Source: an uncultured Eubacteriales bacterium | GTDB lineage: Bacteria; Bacillota; Clostridia; Christensenellales; Aristaeellaceae | Assembly (NCBI GenBank): GCA_900540045.1 | Contig: UQEF01000022.1 | Coordinates: forward strand, 1 to 34,209 | Length of the DNA: 34,209 nucleotides | Direction: 5' to 3' | Shown: positions 23,522 to 31,369 of the stretch, one piece after another | Position numbering within the stretch: the first letter of the stretch is position 1 | Layout of the letters: each line of letters opens with the position of its first letter | The notes under the pieces: model-generated | What the model was told of the DNA's origin: nothing | Database searches by the model: none | The model's input: only the letters and a program-made list of their open reading frames with translations | Program-made: the position numbers and the translations under genes

Positions 23522-25479
23522 CGGATATCCGCTCCATCCTCTACACCGGGTTCAACCGTGACCAGTTTCAGCGTCTTGTCCTGCGCGTCAGAGGCGCAGA
23601 GAATCATGCCCTCGCTGCGGATGCCCCGCAGCTTGGCGGGCCTCAGGTTGGCAACCACGACCACCTGCTTGCCCACCATTTCTTCGGGCGTGTAGAACTT
23701 GGCGATGCCGCTGACCACGGTGCGCTCCGGCTCGCCTGCCCCCAGGCTCAGGGTGAGCTTGAGCAGCTTGTCCGCCCCCTCCACCTTTTCGGCAGCCGTC
23801 ACGCGCGCCGCACGAAGCCTCACACGGGCGAAGTCGTCGATGGTGATCAGGCCGTCGTCCTGCGCCTTCTCGGTTTTGGGCTTCGGTTCCGGCGCGGGCT
23901 GCGCGGCAGGCGTGGGCACGATGTCGGCCAGTTCCTTTTTGATATCGATACGCGGGAAGAGCGCCTCGCCCTTCTGCACCCTGCCGCCGGCGGGCAGCAC
24001 GCCGAAGCGGGACGTGCTCTCAAAGCTGCACAGCGCCGGATCGCTCACACCCAGCTGCTCAAAGATGCGCGCGGGCGTGCGGGGCATAGTGGGCGCGATG
24101 AGGATGGTCACGATACGGATGCACTCGCACAGCACGTACATCACGGTTTTCAGCCGTTCCCTGCCCTCCTCGGTCTTGGCCAGCACCCAGGGCATGTTCT
24201 GGTCGATGTAGCGGTTGCACTCGCCAATCAGCTGCCAGATATCCTGAAGCGCCACGGAGAACTGCAATTCATCCATGTGCTTCTTAACGCGGGAGGGCGT
24301 GCCCTCCGCCAGGGCAATGAGCAGGCGGTCGATGTCGTTCCATTCGCCATGGGCGGGCACCACGCCGTCAAAATATTTTTCCACCATGGCAACGGTGCGG
24401 CTGACCAGGTTGCCCAGGTCATTGGCCAGATCGGCGTTGATGCGGGTGAGCAGGGCTTCATAGCTGAACTGGCCGTCGCTGCCGAAGGGCACCTCGCGCA
24501 TGAGGAAATAGCGGATGGCGTCGCTGCCGTAGCGGTTGCACAGCACCACGGGGTCCACCACGTTGCCCAGGGACTTGGACATCTTCATGCCGTCCAGCAC
24601 CAGCCAGCCGTGGCCGAACACCTGCTTGGGCAGGGGCAGGCCCAGCGCGTGCAAAATGATGGGCCATGTGATGGTGTGGAAACGGATGATTTCCTTGCCG
24701 ATCAGGTGGATGTCGGCGGGCCAGTACTTCCGGTACAGGCTGTCGTCCTCGCTCCCGTAGCCCAGGGCGGTAATATAGTTGGTGAGCGCATCCAACCACA
24801 CGTACACGGTATGCGTGGGATCAAAATCGACCGGCACGCCCCACTTGATGGAGGTGCGGCTGACGCACAGGTCCTGCAGGCCGGGCCTGAGGAAATTGTT
24901 GAGCATCTCGTTGCGTCGGCTGGCAGGCTGGATGAAGTCGGGGTGCTGCTCGATATAGTCGATCATCCACTGCTGATATTTGCCCATCCTGAAGAAATAG
25001 GCTTCCTCGTTGGTCTTTTCCACGGGACGGCCGCAGTCCGGGCAGCAGCCATCCTTGAGCTGCATCTCGGTGAAGAAGCTTTCGCAGGGGGTGCAGTACC
25101 AGCCCTCATAGCTGCCTTTGTAGATGTCGCCCTGCTCATAGAGCCTGCGGAAAATCTTCTGAACCGCCTTGACATGCCGCTCGTCGGAGGTACGGATGAA
25201 ATCGTCATAATCGACATCCATCAGCTTCCAGAGCTCCTTGATGCCGCGAACGATCTCGTCCACGTAAGCCTGCGGCGTAACCCCTTTCGCCTGGGCCTTG
25301 CGTTCGATCTTCTGGCCGTGCTCATCGGTGCCGGTCAAAAAGAAGGTATCGTAGCCTTCCTGTTTTTTGAAGCGCGCCATCGTATCGGCCGCAACGGTGG
25401 TATAGGCATGGCCGATGTGCAGATTATCGCTGGGATAATAGATAGGCGTCGTGATATAGAAGGTCTCCTTGTTGGGCAT
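23518..25479 (-). CDS. metG: Methionyl-tRNA synthetase
   Basis: Class I synthetase of 653 residues that charges tRNA-Met. The HIGH motif appears as 'NLHIGHAY' near 19-26, the Zn-knuckle type CxxC...CPxC as 'CTPCESFF' and 'CCPDCGRP' near 128-150, and KMSKS in 'DGMKMSKSLGN' near 297. The C-terminus (from about 545) is a Trbp111-like OB-fold tRNA-binding domain starting 'DDGLITIDDFARVRLRAARV'. GGAGGGGG upstream of the ATG at 25479. Expression is governed by the T-box leader, which senses uncharged tRNA-Met. First gene of the operon with tatD, GNAT and miaA. Confidence 0.97.
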   Translation of the reverse strand: MPNKETFYITTPIYYPSDNLHIGHAYTTVAADTMARFKKQEGYDTFFLTGTDEHGQKIERKAQAKGVTPQAYVDEIVRGIKELWKLMDVDYDDFIRTSDERHVKAVQKIFRRLYEQGDIYKGSYEGWYCTPCESFFTEMQLKDGCCPDCGRPVEKTNEEAYFFRMGKYQQWMIDYIEQHPDFIQPASRRNEMLNNFLRPGLQDLCVSRTSIKWGVPVDFDPTHTVYVWLDALTNYITALGYGSEDDSLYRKYWPADIHLIGKEIIRFHTITWPIILHALGLPLPKQVFGHGWLVLDGMKMSKSLGNVVDPVVLCNRYGSDAIRYFLMREVPFGSDGQFSYEALLTRINADLANDLGNLVSRTVAMVEKYFDGVVPAHGEWNDIDRLLIALAEGTPSRVKKHMDELQFSVALQDIWQLIGECNRYIDQNMPWVLAKTEEGRERLKTVMYVLCECIRIVTILIAPTMPRTPARIFEQLGVSDPALCSFESTSRFGVLPAGGRVQKGEALFPRIDIKKELADIVPTPAAQPAPEPKPKTEKAQDDGLITIDDFARVRLRAARVTAAEKVEGADKLLKLTLSLGAGEPERTVVSGIAKFYTPEEMVGKQVVVVANLRPAKLRGIRSEGMILCASDAQDKTLKLVTVEPGVEDGADIR

Positions 25480-25505
25480 GTGCGCTTCCCCCTCCTCGAT
25501 GAATC

Positions 25506-25747
25506 AAAAAAGCCGCGCCCCGTCAGAAAAGGGGCGGGCTTGACCCGCGGTACCACCCTTGGTTTATCGCTTACGATCCTTGATGATCGCAGGCCTGTAA
25601 CGGTGCCGACCGCTCCGCCCTACCTGTCGGACGGAGAAGCTCCCGGGCCATGTTCCCGCCGCGCCCGCGCCGCTTTCCACCTGCCGCGGCTCTCTTTGGC
25701 TGGACGTGGGGCGGTACTCTCCCGCTCATCGCCTGTATGCGCTTATC
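25506..25747 (-). ncRNA. T-box leader (methionine) upstream of metG
   Basis: Read on the minus strand, the leader contains the T-box sequence AAGGGTGGTACCGCGG (25560-25545) and the Stem I landmarks GGGAGAGTA (AGTA box) and AGAGAGCCG. It ends in a terminator hairpin (25506-25540: GCC-rich stem, loop, GGGGCGCGGC, then six U). The probable specifier is ATG at 25651-25649 in the context GGAAC-ATG-GCCC, matching the Met codon of the downstream synthetase. Uncharged tRNA-Met would pair with both sites and stabilise the antiterminator. Confidence 0.93.
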
Positions 25748-25753
25748 GCCCCT

Positions 25754-25781
25754 ATTATACCCGATTTTTTGCGCTTGTCAA
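25754..25781 (-). promoter_or_regulatory. Promoter of the metG T-box operon
   Basis: Minus strand: -35 TTGACA (25781-25776), 16-base spacer, -10 TATAAT (25759-25754). The -35 contains the TGA stop codon of spmB (25780-25778). Confidence 0.88.
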
Positions 25782-26281
25782 CGAAAAAGCGCGCCTGCAA
25801 GCACGGTTCCTGCCAGCGCACCCACGAGCGAGCAGGGCACGGCGTAGCCGGTGGACTTGCGGTCGATGGCGCTCATGTACACGCACACGGTGTAAAAGAT
25901 GGTTTCGCTGGAGCCCATCACGGTGCTGGCCACCAGGCCCACGCGGCTGTCCGCGCCGTATTGGGCGAGCAGCTTTTCCACCAGGGCCAGCGAGGCCGAC
26001 CCGCTCATGGGCCGAAGCAGCACCAGCGGCGCCACCTCGCCCGGCAGGCCCAGCCACTCAAACGCCGGAGCCGCCAGACGGCACAGCGCATCCATCAGTC
26101 CGGACGCCTGCATCAGCCCAATCGCCACCAGCATGGCCGCCAGATTGGGCAGCACGCGCACCGCCACCGCTATGCCCTCGCGCGCCCCCTCCACAAACAG
26201 ATCATACGCCGGCAGCCGGCGGCAGGCGGCCGCCAGAAGCGTTGCCAACAGGCATCCCGGCACAATCAGCCCGCTAAGCAC
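25778..26281 (-). CDS. spmB: Spore maturation protein B
   Basis: The 167-residue membrane protein of the nucleoside-recognition (Gate) family begins at a GTG (26281) with GGGAGG six bases upstream. The pattern 'GAREGIAVAVRVLPNLAAMLVAI' followed by 'LVLLRPMSGSASLALV' and 'VGLVASTVMGSSETIFYTVCVY' is characteristic of SpmB. In spore formers SpmA and SpmB are needed for full dehydration of the spore core. Its start overlaps the spmA stop by 8 bases. About 11 residues shorter than the Bacillus protein. Confidence 0.92.
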   Translation of the reverse strand: MLSGLIVPGCLLATLLAAACRRLPAYDLFVEGAREGIAVAVRVLPNLAAMLVAIGLMQASGLMDALCRLAAPAFEWLGLPGEVAPLVLLRPMSGSASLALVEKLLAQYGADSRVGLVASTVMGSSETIFYTVCVYMSAIDRKSTGYAVPCSLVGALAGTVLAGALFR

Positions 26282-26864
26282 GGCGCGCCTCCCTTCTTCG
26301 GCGGCAGATCAGCCCCAGCACCGCGCCCACCGCCGTGGATACGGCCGTGCATACCAGGCTGGGCAGCACGATGGCGCCCGCATCCGCCGATCCAGCCGCT
26401 GCCCGCAGCGCCAGCACCGTGGTGGGAATCAGCTGGATGCTGGTCGCATTGAGAATCAGCAGCATATACATATCATGTTCGACGCAGGGCGCTGTTTTGC
26501 GCTCCTCCTCCATCAGGCGCATGGCCTCCATCCCCTGCGGCGTGGCCGCGTTGCCCAGTCCCAGCATGTTCATCGACAGATTCATGCATACGGCCTGGCG
26601 CGCCTCTTTTCCCCGCACGCCAGGCATGAGCACACGCAACGCGGGGTGCACAAGCCGCTCCAGTGCTCCGGGCGCGCCCAGCGCCTGAAGAATCCTCATC
26701 CAGCCGCAAAACAGCAGGTAGCCCGCTCCCAGCGTCAGCGTCAGGGCGATAGCGTCCGCCGTGGCTCCCAGTGCAGCGGCCAGCATTTCCGGCCCGCGCC
26801 CACAGAAAGCCGCATATACAAAGGAGCCTCCGGTCATTGCAAGCCATAGCCATTGAAGCGCCAA
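26274..26864 (-). CDS. spmA: Spore maturation protein A
   Basis: The 196-residue membrane protein has 'AVCMNLSMNMLGLGNAATP' near 91-109 and 'LILNATSIQLIPTTVLALRAAAGSADAG', both SpmA signatures. It starts with TTG at 26864, preceded by GAGG; the first ATG (residue 10) has no ribosome site and would remove part of the first helix. It acts with SpmB in spore-core dehydration, normally in the forespore. The AT-rich upstream region (26865-26976) has no convincing sigma-A promoter; a sporulation sigma factor is expected but I could not assign its boxes. Confidence 0.92.
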   Translation of the reverse strand: MALQWLWLAMTGGSFVYAAFCGRGPEMLAAALGATADAIALTLTLGAGYLLFCGWMRILQALGAPGALERLVHPALRVLMPGVRGKEARQAVCMNLSMNMLGLGNAATPQGMEAMRLMEEERKTAPCVEHDMYMLLILNATSIQLIPTTVLALRAAAGSADAGAIVLPSLVCTAVSTAVGAVLGLICRRRREARRA

Positions 26865-26976
26865 AATACCTCACCATCCTATAAATATACACTAATTTTA
26901 ATGTGTAATTTTTGAAACAATTTTATTTTTACACCTGATTTTATGTATATGGTTCATTCTGGTGCCAAATGGACCA

Positions 26977-27005
26977 TTGACAGATTATTCACTGGGTTGT
27001 ATTTT
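26977..27005 (+). promoter_or_regulatory. Promoter of abrB-like gene
   Basis: -35 TTGACA, 17-base spacer, -10 TATTTT. It sits in a strikingly AT-rich intergenic stretch that also contains the inverted repeat TACAC-N10-GTGTA (26888-26907). Confidence 0.7.
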
Positions 27006-27075
27006 TATGTTATCCGGTGGGATTTGGTCCTACGCGGAAATATGTCTGCTTTTTGAGAAGTGGAGGGCTTGGAAT

Positions 27076-27327
27076 ATGAAATCGACCGGCGTGGTGCGTA
27101 AATTGGACAATCTGGGCCGCATTGTGATCCCGATCGAGCTGAGAAAAACCATGGATATTGCCATCAAGGATACCCTTGAGATTTTTACCGAAGGCGACGA
27201 GATCATCCTTAAAAAATATCAGCCCGGTTGCATTTTCTGCAATGACGCACGCAACGTCACGCTCTTCAAGGGCAAGCTGGTATGCGAAAAGTGCCTGGCA
27301 GAATTGAAGCAACAGGAGCACGACTAA
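27076..27327 (+). CDS. AbrB/SpoVT-family transcriptional regulator with Cys-pair tail
   Basis: The 83-residue protein has the swapped-hairpin AbrB DNA-binding domain at 1-50 ('MKSTGVVRKLDNLGRIVIP' then 'IELRKTMDI') and 'GDEIILKKY' closing it. The C-terminal part replaces the usual multimerisation domain with CIFC (52-55) and CEKC (70-73), a probable small zinc knuckle, a layout found in Clostridial AbrB transition-state regulators. It would control stationary-phase or sporulation genes and possibly itself through the AT-rich region upstream. GGAGG lies nine bases before the ATG. Confidence 0.92.
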   Translation: MKSTGVVRKLDNLGRIVIPIELRKTMDIAIKDTLEIFTEGDEIILKKYQPGCIFCNDARNVTLFKGKLVCEKCLAELKQQEHD

Positions 27328-27343
27328 AACACGCACAAACGCA

Positions 27344-27392
27344 AAAAAACCGCGCCGACGGAACGGAAGGGGTTCCAGCCGCGCGGTTTTTT
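27344..27392. terminator. Bidirectional terminator between abrB-like gene and trx
   Basis: A 12-bp stem AAAAAACCGCGC / GCGCGGTTTTTT with an inner GGAAC/GTTCC hairpin. It provides a T run on both strands and lies between convergent genes. Confidence 0.9.
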
Positions 27393-27399
27393 GGTTATA

Positions 27400-27708
27400 C
27401 TATTTCAGCATGTTCAAGATCGTCTGCTTGCTCTGCACACCCACGGTACGGGCAGCCGCTTCGCCGCCCTGAAAAACAATCAGCGTGGGAATGCTCATCA
27501 CGCGGTAGCGCGCGGCGATCTCGGGCGCGTCGTCCACGTTGATCTTGCACACACGGTATGCATCGCTTTCTCCCGCGATTTCCTCTACCACTGGAGAAAG
27601 CATCTTGCAAGGGCCGCACCAGTCGGCATAAAAATCCACCAGCACGGGTTTATTGCTATGAAGAACCTCCTGGTCAAAGCTCTGAGCGTTCAGCTTGGTC
27701 ACGGACAT
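27400..27708 (-). CDS. trxA: Thioredoxin
   Basis: The 102-residue thioredoxin has active site WCGPCK in 'VDFYADWCGPCKMLSPVVEEI' and cis-proline in 'VMSIPTLIVFQGGE'. It is the standard cytoplasmic disulfide reductase fold and length. The ATG at 27708 has AAGGAGG nine bases upstream; the longer open frame is not needed. Divergent from the DNA glycosylase gene. A possible -10 (TATGAT) lies on the minus strand within 27735-27760 but the -35 is poor. Confidence 0.96.
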   Translation of the reverse strand: MSVTKLNAQSFDQEVLHSNKPVLVDFYADWCGPCKMLSPVVEEIAGESDAYRVCKINVDDAPEIAARYRVMSIPTLIVFQGGEAAARTVGVQSKQTILNMLK

Positions 27709-27803
27709 GGGGTAAGCCTCCTTTGCTTGGATCTGTCCAGTCATTATCATACCCGCCCCCGGCGGGGAATAAACCACTATTTTCAAAAAGGCGGTGTTTT
27801 TTT

Positions 27804-28295
27804 ATGGGGCTGGCGCCTGAGCATGCCGTCCATCCCTTTGCCCCTGTATGGGACGTCCATTGCCGCGTGCTGGTGCTGGGGTCGTTTCCCTCCGTGCGTT
27901 CACGGCAGATCGGGTTTTACTACGGCCATCCGCAAAACCGCTTCTGGCGCGTGCTGGAGCGCCTCTATGGCCAGCCCGTGCCGCCGGATACAGCGGGCCG
28001 CCGCTCCTTCGTGCTCCGTCACGGCCTGGCCCTGTGGGACGTGCTGGCCGCCTGCGACATCGTGGGCAGCAGCGACGCCAGCATCCGCCATGCCGTGCCC
28101 AACGACGTGCCCGCGCTGCTTGCGAGCGGTGGAATCAAGCGCGTCTTTTGCAACGGGCAACGGGCCTATGCCCTCTACCTGCGCTATCTTGACGCAGCCT
28201 GCGGCCTTCCGGTCGCGGCGCTTCCCTCCACCAGCGCGGCCAACGCCGCCTGGAGCCTGGAGCGTCTTACGGAGGCATGGCGTGTGATCCTGTAA
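27804..28295 (+). CDS. DNA-deoxyinosine glycosylase (UDG superfamily family 6)
   Basis: The 163-residue protein shows the family-6 uracil/hypoxanthine-DNA glycosylase signature: motif 1 'VLVLGSFPSVRSRQIGFYYG' followed by HPQNRFW (together about 22-48), and motif 2 'LPSTSAANAAW' near 141-151. Family 6 enzymes remove hypoxanthine, the deamination product of adenine, for base-excision repair. MUG-type (family 2) is the nearest alternative but the YYGHPQNRFW string favours family 6. The start has AGGCGG upstream. The 3' end is only seven bases from the convergent MATE gene, with no recognisable terminator between. Confidence 0.88.
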   Translation: MGLAPEHAVHPFAPVWDVHCRVLVLGSFPSVRSRQIGFYYGHPQNRFWRVLERLYGQPVPPDTAGRRSFVLRHGLALWDVLAACDIVGSSDASIRHAVPNDVPALLASGGIKRVFCNGQRAYALYLRYLDAACGLPVAALPSTSAANAAWSLERLTEAWRVIL

Positions 28296-28302
28296 CGTTC
28301 CG

Positions 28303-29670
28303 TCAGGCGCTTTGCGGGCTTTCCTTCAAATAGCGGGAAAAAGAGCGGTAGAACATCGTCCCCGTCACGCACACGGCGACAAAGTCCGAAATCGGCTCCG
28401 CCAAGAATACGGCATCCACCTTGTTTGGCAAAAAGCAGGGCAGGATGAAGATGAGCGGAATCAGCAAAAACACCTTGCGCAGAAGCGCCAGAAACACGGA
28501 TGTTTTGGCGTTACCCATGGCCACAAAGGTCTGCTGGCAGCCCAACTGAATGCCGAACAGGCCGGTGGCGCCCATATAGATGCGCAGGGCATGCACCGTC
28601 ATATCCCGCAGGGCGGGGTCCGAGGTGAAGATGGCGGCAAACAGCTGAGGGGTCAGCATGGCCAGCGCCCACAGCGCCACCGAATAAGCCGTGCACACCA
28701 CGATCAGCATGCGAAAGCACGCGCGCACGCGGTCCCTGTTGCCTGCGCCGTAATTGAAGCTGACGATGGGCTGCGCCCCCTGCGTGAGCCCCTGAAGGGG
28801 CAGAAGGGAAAACTGCATCACGCTGCTCAATATCGTCATGGCGCCTACGGCCAGGTTGCCGCCGTAGCGCAGGAGCGAAGAGTTGAAGCACACATACAGC
28901 ACGCTTTCGGTAAACTGCATGATGAACGGCGACAGGCCCAGCGCCACGCAGGGCAGGTAGACCTTGGCGGAAATGCGCAGATAGGAAGCCCGGATGCGCA
29001 GGTGCGTCTTTTTTCCGGTCAGGAAGCGCACCACCCACACCGCCGACACCGCCTGTGACAGGATGGTGGCCAGTGCCGCGCCCCGCACGCCCATGTTCAG
29101 CGCAAAGATAAAAACCGGGTCCAGAATGATGTTGAGTACCGCGCCGATGAGGACCGTGAGCATGCTGGTGCGGGAGAATCCCTGCGCGGTGATGAAGGCG
29201 TTCAGGCCCAGCGCCACCTGCACGGCGATGGTACCCAGCGCGTAAATCGCCAGATAGTCCCATGCGTAGCCGATGGTCTCCTGGTCGGCGCCGAAGATCA
29301 GCAGCGCCTCGCGGCCGAAGATCAGGATGACCGCCGTCAACAGCACCGCCATCACCACGAGGGCCATGGTGCAGTTGCCCAGAATCCGCTCTGCATCCTC
29401 CTTGCGGCCCTTGCCCATCATAATGGAGGCGCGGGGGGCGCCGCCCATGCTGGCGAGTGTCGCAAAGGCACTCACCAGCAGAATCACCGGCAGGGTCACG
29501 CCCAGGCCGGTCAGAGCCGTGGCTCCCACCACCGGGATGTGGCCGATGTACATACGGTCCACCATATTGTAGAGCACATTCACCACCTGCGCGGTGATGG
29601 CCGGAAGCGCCAGGCTGAACAAAAGCCTGCCAACCGGTCTTGTACCCAGTTCATTTTCCTTGCTTTGCAT
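28303..29670 (-). CDS. MATE family multidrug efflux transporter
   Basis: The 455-residue, 12-helix membrane protein is of the DinF/MepA branch of MATE. Typical strings are 'LGTRPVGRLLFSLALPAITA' at 8-27, 'LYNMVDRMYIGHI', 'GGAPRASIMMGKGRKEDAE' and, in the second half, 'QGLTQGAQPIVSFNYGAGN'. It would export cationic compounds in exchange for Na+ or H+. GGAGGCGCGAC precedes the ATG. The promoter at 29713-29741 overlaps a near-perfect 16-bp palindrome, suggesting repression by an unlinked regulator (MarR-like size). It is divergent from the ATP-grasp cassette. Confidence 0.95.
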   Translation of the reverse strand: MQSKENELGTRPVGRLLFSLALPAITAQVVNVLYNMVDRMYIGHIPVVGATALTGLGVTLPVILLVSAFATLASMGGAPRASIMMGKGRKEDAERILGNCTMALVVMAVLLTAVILIFGREALLIFGADQETIGYAWDYLAIYALGTIAVQVALGLNAFITAQGFSRTSMLTVLIGAVLNIILDPVFIFALNMGVRGAALATILSQAVSAVWVVRFLTGKKTHLRIRASYLRISAKVYLPCVALGLSPFIMQFTESVLYVCFNSSLLRYGGNLAVGAMTILSSVMQFSLLPLQGLTQGAQPIVSFNYGAGNRDRVRACFRMLIVVCTAYSVALWALAMLTPQLFAAIFTSDPALRDMTVHALRIYMGATGLFGIQLGCQQTFVAMGNAKTSVFLALLRKVFLLIPLIFILPCFLPNKVDAVFLAEPISDFVAVCVTGTMFYRSFSRYLKESPQSA

Positions 29671-29701
29671 GTCGCGCCTCCATAAATCCAGTGTGAAATG
29701 G

Positions 29702-29717
29702 ATAACAGTACTATTAT
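29702..29717. promoter_or_regulatory. Candidate operator over the MATE promoter
   Basis: ATAACAGTACTATTAT is a 16-bp palindrome with one mismatched pair. It covers most of the -10 and the start site of the MATE promoter. Confidence 0.4.
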
Positions 29718-29741
29718 AAACTTCCGCATACTGCTTTGCAA
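29713..29741 (-). promoter_or_regulatory. Promoter of the MATE gene
   Basis: Minus strand: -35 TTGCAA, 17-base spacer, -10 TATAAT. Only ~45 bases before the start codon. Confidence 0.8.
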
Positions 29742-29755
29742 CCTTTCCGGCGGAA

Positions 29756-29784
29756 TTGACAACCGCTGTGCCCCATGCTAGACT
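29756..29784 (+). promoter_or_regulatory. Promoter of the amidohydrolase/ATP-grasp cassette
   Basis: -35 TTGACA, 17-base spacer, -10 TAGACT. It is back-to-back with the MATE promoter; the two -35 boxes are 14 bases apart. Confidence 0.75.
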
Positions 29785-29823
29785 AACGGCGTTTCATCTT
29801 GTCAGAAAAAAGGAGGCGGCATC

Positions 29824-30474
29824 ATGGATGGCGAGGCCCTGGAGGCCCTGCGCTACTTTTCGGACGCAACGCACCCGCAGTCGTTTGTGACGCTTGCAGG
29901 ACGAGGTCCCGTGCTGGTAAGCGCACCCCACGCGGTGCTGCAAACGCGTTCAGGCCGCCTCAAGGCTGCCGAGCGTTATACCGGCATGCTCTGTCTTATG
30001 CTCAATCGCCGCCATGATGTACCGGGCATCTACAAAGCGCGTCACCTGAAGGACGACGCCAATCATGATCCCAGCAGTCCCTACCGGGATGAGGTCTGCC
30101 GCCTCATCCGGGAGGGAGGCATCAGCTGCGTGCTGGACCTGCACCAGCTCAGGCCCGACCGTTCCATGGCCCTGTGCATCGGCACGGGGCGGGGGCGGCA
30201 CGTGCGCGCCTTTGAAGGCGCGCCGGACGTGGTGCGTAGCGCGTTCATGCGCCGGGGACTTTCGCCCGTCACGCTGGACGATCCCTTTTCGGCGGCGGCG
30301 GCGCATACCGTTTCCGCCACGGCGGCCCGAATGGGGGCGATGGCAATGCAGCTGGAGATCAACAGCGCGCTTTTAATGGAGGACAGTCCCGGCGAGCGCT
30401 TCGGCGATGTGCTGGCAGCCCTGGCCGAGGCCGTGGACGGGCTGCGCGCGATGCTATGCGCCCGCCAGAAATAA
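29824..30474 (+). CDS. N-formylglutamate amidohydrolase-like (M14-related) hydrolase
   Basis: The 216-residue protein resembles the N-formylglutamate amidohydrolase family, which hydrolyses amide bonds with a Zn centre in a carboxypeptidase-like fold. Candidate metal and catalytic residues: H36 in 'VLVSAPHA', H81 in 'DDANHDPSSPYRDE', H107 in 'VLDLHQLR' and E178 in 'MQLEINSALL'. There is no signal peptide, so it is cytoplasmic. AAAGGAGG precedes the start. The next gene, an ATP-grasp ligase, begins 19 bases later. No histidine-degradation (hut) genes are near, so a role in histidine catabolism is unlikely; a hydrolase acting on the product or substrate of the two ligases is the contextual inference. 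Confidence 0.82.
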   Translation: MDGEALEALRYFSDATHPQSFVTLAGRGPVLVSAPHAVLQTRSGRLKAAERYTGMLCLMLNRRHDVPGIYKARHLKDDANHDPSSPYRDEVCRLIREGGISCVLDLHQLRPDRSMALCIGTGRGRHVRAFEGAPDVVRSAFMRRGLSPVTLDDPFSAAAAHTVSATAARMGAMAMQLEINSALLMEDSPGERFGDVLAALAEAVDGLRAMLCARQK

Positions 30475-30493
30475 CAAAGGAGGAAAACAGGCT

Positions 30494-31369
30494 GTGCTGC
30501 ATGGGCTGATGGTGGTCAACGCCTTTCTGCGCACCACCAAGTTTGACGATATTTATCATACGCTGCTTTCCGCCGCGCACGGCGAGGGCATGGAACTGGA
30601 TGTGCGCACCAATGCCGAGCTTTGCTGCGAGACGGCCACGGGCGCCTTTGCGTCGGGAGCATTTGACTTTGTGCTCTTCTGGGACAAGGACGTGCAGCTG
30701 GCCTGGCAGCTGGAACAGCTGGGCATGCGCGTATTCAACGGCGCCAGCGCCATCCTTGCCTGCGATGACAAGGCGCTGACCTGGCTCAGGCTCAGGCGTG
30801 CGGGTATCCCCATGCCGCGCACCATACTCGCCCCCAAGACCTTTGCCAACGTGGGCTATCCGCAGGTGCGCTTTGCCGCAGAAGCGGCGCGCGCGCTGGG
30901 GTTTCCCGTGGTGCTGAAGGAATGCTTCGGCTCCTTCGGCCAGCAGGTGTATCTGTTTCACGACGTGGACGCGCTGTGCCAGAAAGTGCAGTCGCTTGCG
31001 GGAACGCCGCTTTTGTTCCAGGAGCTGATTCACGAAAGCTATGGCCGGGACGCGCGCATCAACGTGGTAGGCGGACGGGTGGTGGCCTGCATGCTGCGTC
31101 AGAGCACCGACGGCGATTTCCGCAGCAACCTCACCCGCGGCGGCGCAATGGCCCCCTATTCCCCCACCCGCGCGGAAGCGGAACTGGCCGTGCGCGCCAC
31201 GGAGCTGCTGGGGCTGGACTTTGCGGGGGTGGACGTGCTTTTTGGGCGGGACGGCCCTCTTCTGTGCGAGGTCAATTCCAACGCTCATTTCAAAACCACG
31301 CTGGAGTGCACGGGTGTCAACATGGCGGTGGAGATCATGCGGCATATTTCCCGCAGGCTGGAGGGCTGA
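30494..31369 (+). CDS. RimK-like ATP-grasp amide ligase, first of pair
   Basis: The 291-residue ATP-grasp protein would join a carboxylate to an amine through an acyl phosphate. It has a preATP-grasp domain (1-~88, 'GLMVVNAFLRTTKFDDIY'), then 'CDDKALTWLRLRRAGIPMPRT' at 90-110, 'GFPVVLKECFGSFGQQVYLF' at 136-155 (ATP lysine and glycine-rich loop), 'FQELIHESYGRDARINVV' and metal ligands in 'DFAGVDVLF' (D247) and 'LLCEVNSNAHF' (E259, N261). The start is GTG at 30494, ten bases after AAAGGAGG; the longer frame overlaps the preceding gene. It ends TGA directly followed by the ATG of the second ligase. RimK/LysX-type; substrate unknown. Confidence 0.88.
   Translation: MLHGLMVVNAFLRTTKFDDIYHTLLSAAHGEGMELDVRTNAELCCETATGAFASGAFDFVLFWDKDVQLAWQLEQLGMRVFNGASAILACDDKALTWLRLRRAGIPMPRTILAPKTFANVGYPQVRFAAEAARALGFPVVLKECFGSFGQQVYLFHDVDALCQKVQSLAGTPLLFQELIHESYGRDARINVVGGRVVACMLRQSTDGDFRSNLTRGGAMAPYSPTRAEAELAVRATELLGLDFAGVDVLFGRDGPLLCEVNSNAHFKTTLECTGVNMAVEIMRHISRRLEG

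Noticed and set aside
24277..26277. Long plus-strand open frame across metG and the T-box
   Set aside because: It is antisense to well-supported metG, runs through the T-box leader and turns into Arg/Pro/Ser-rich nonsense. Shadow frame.
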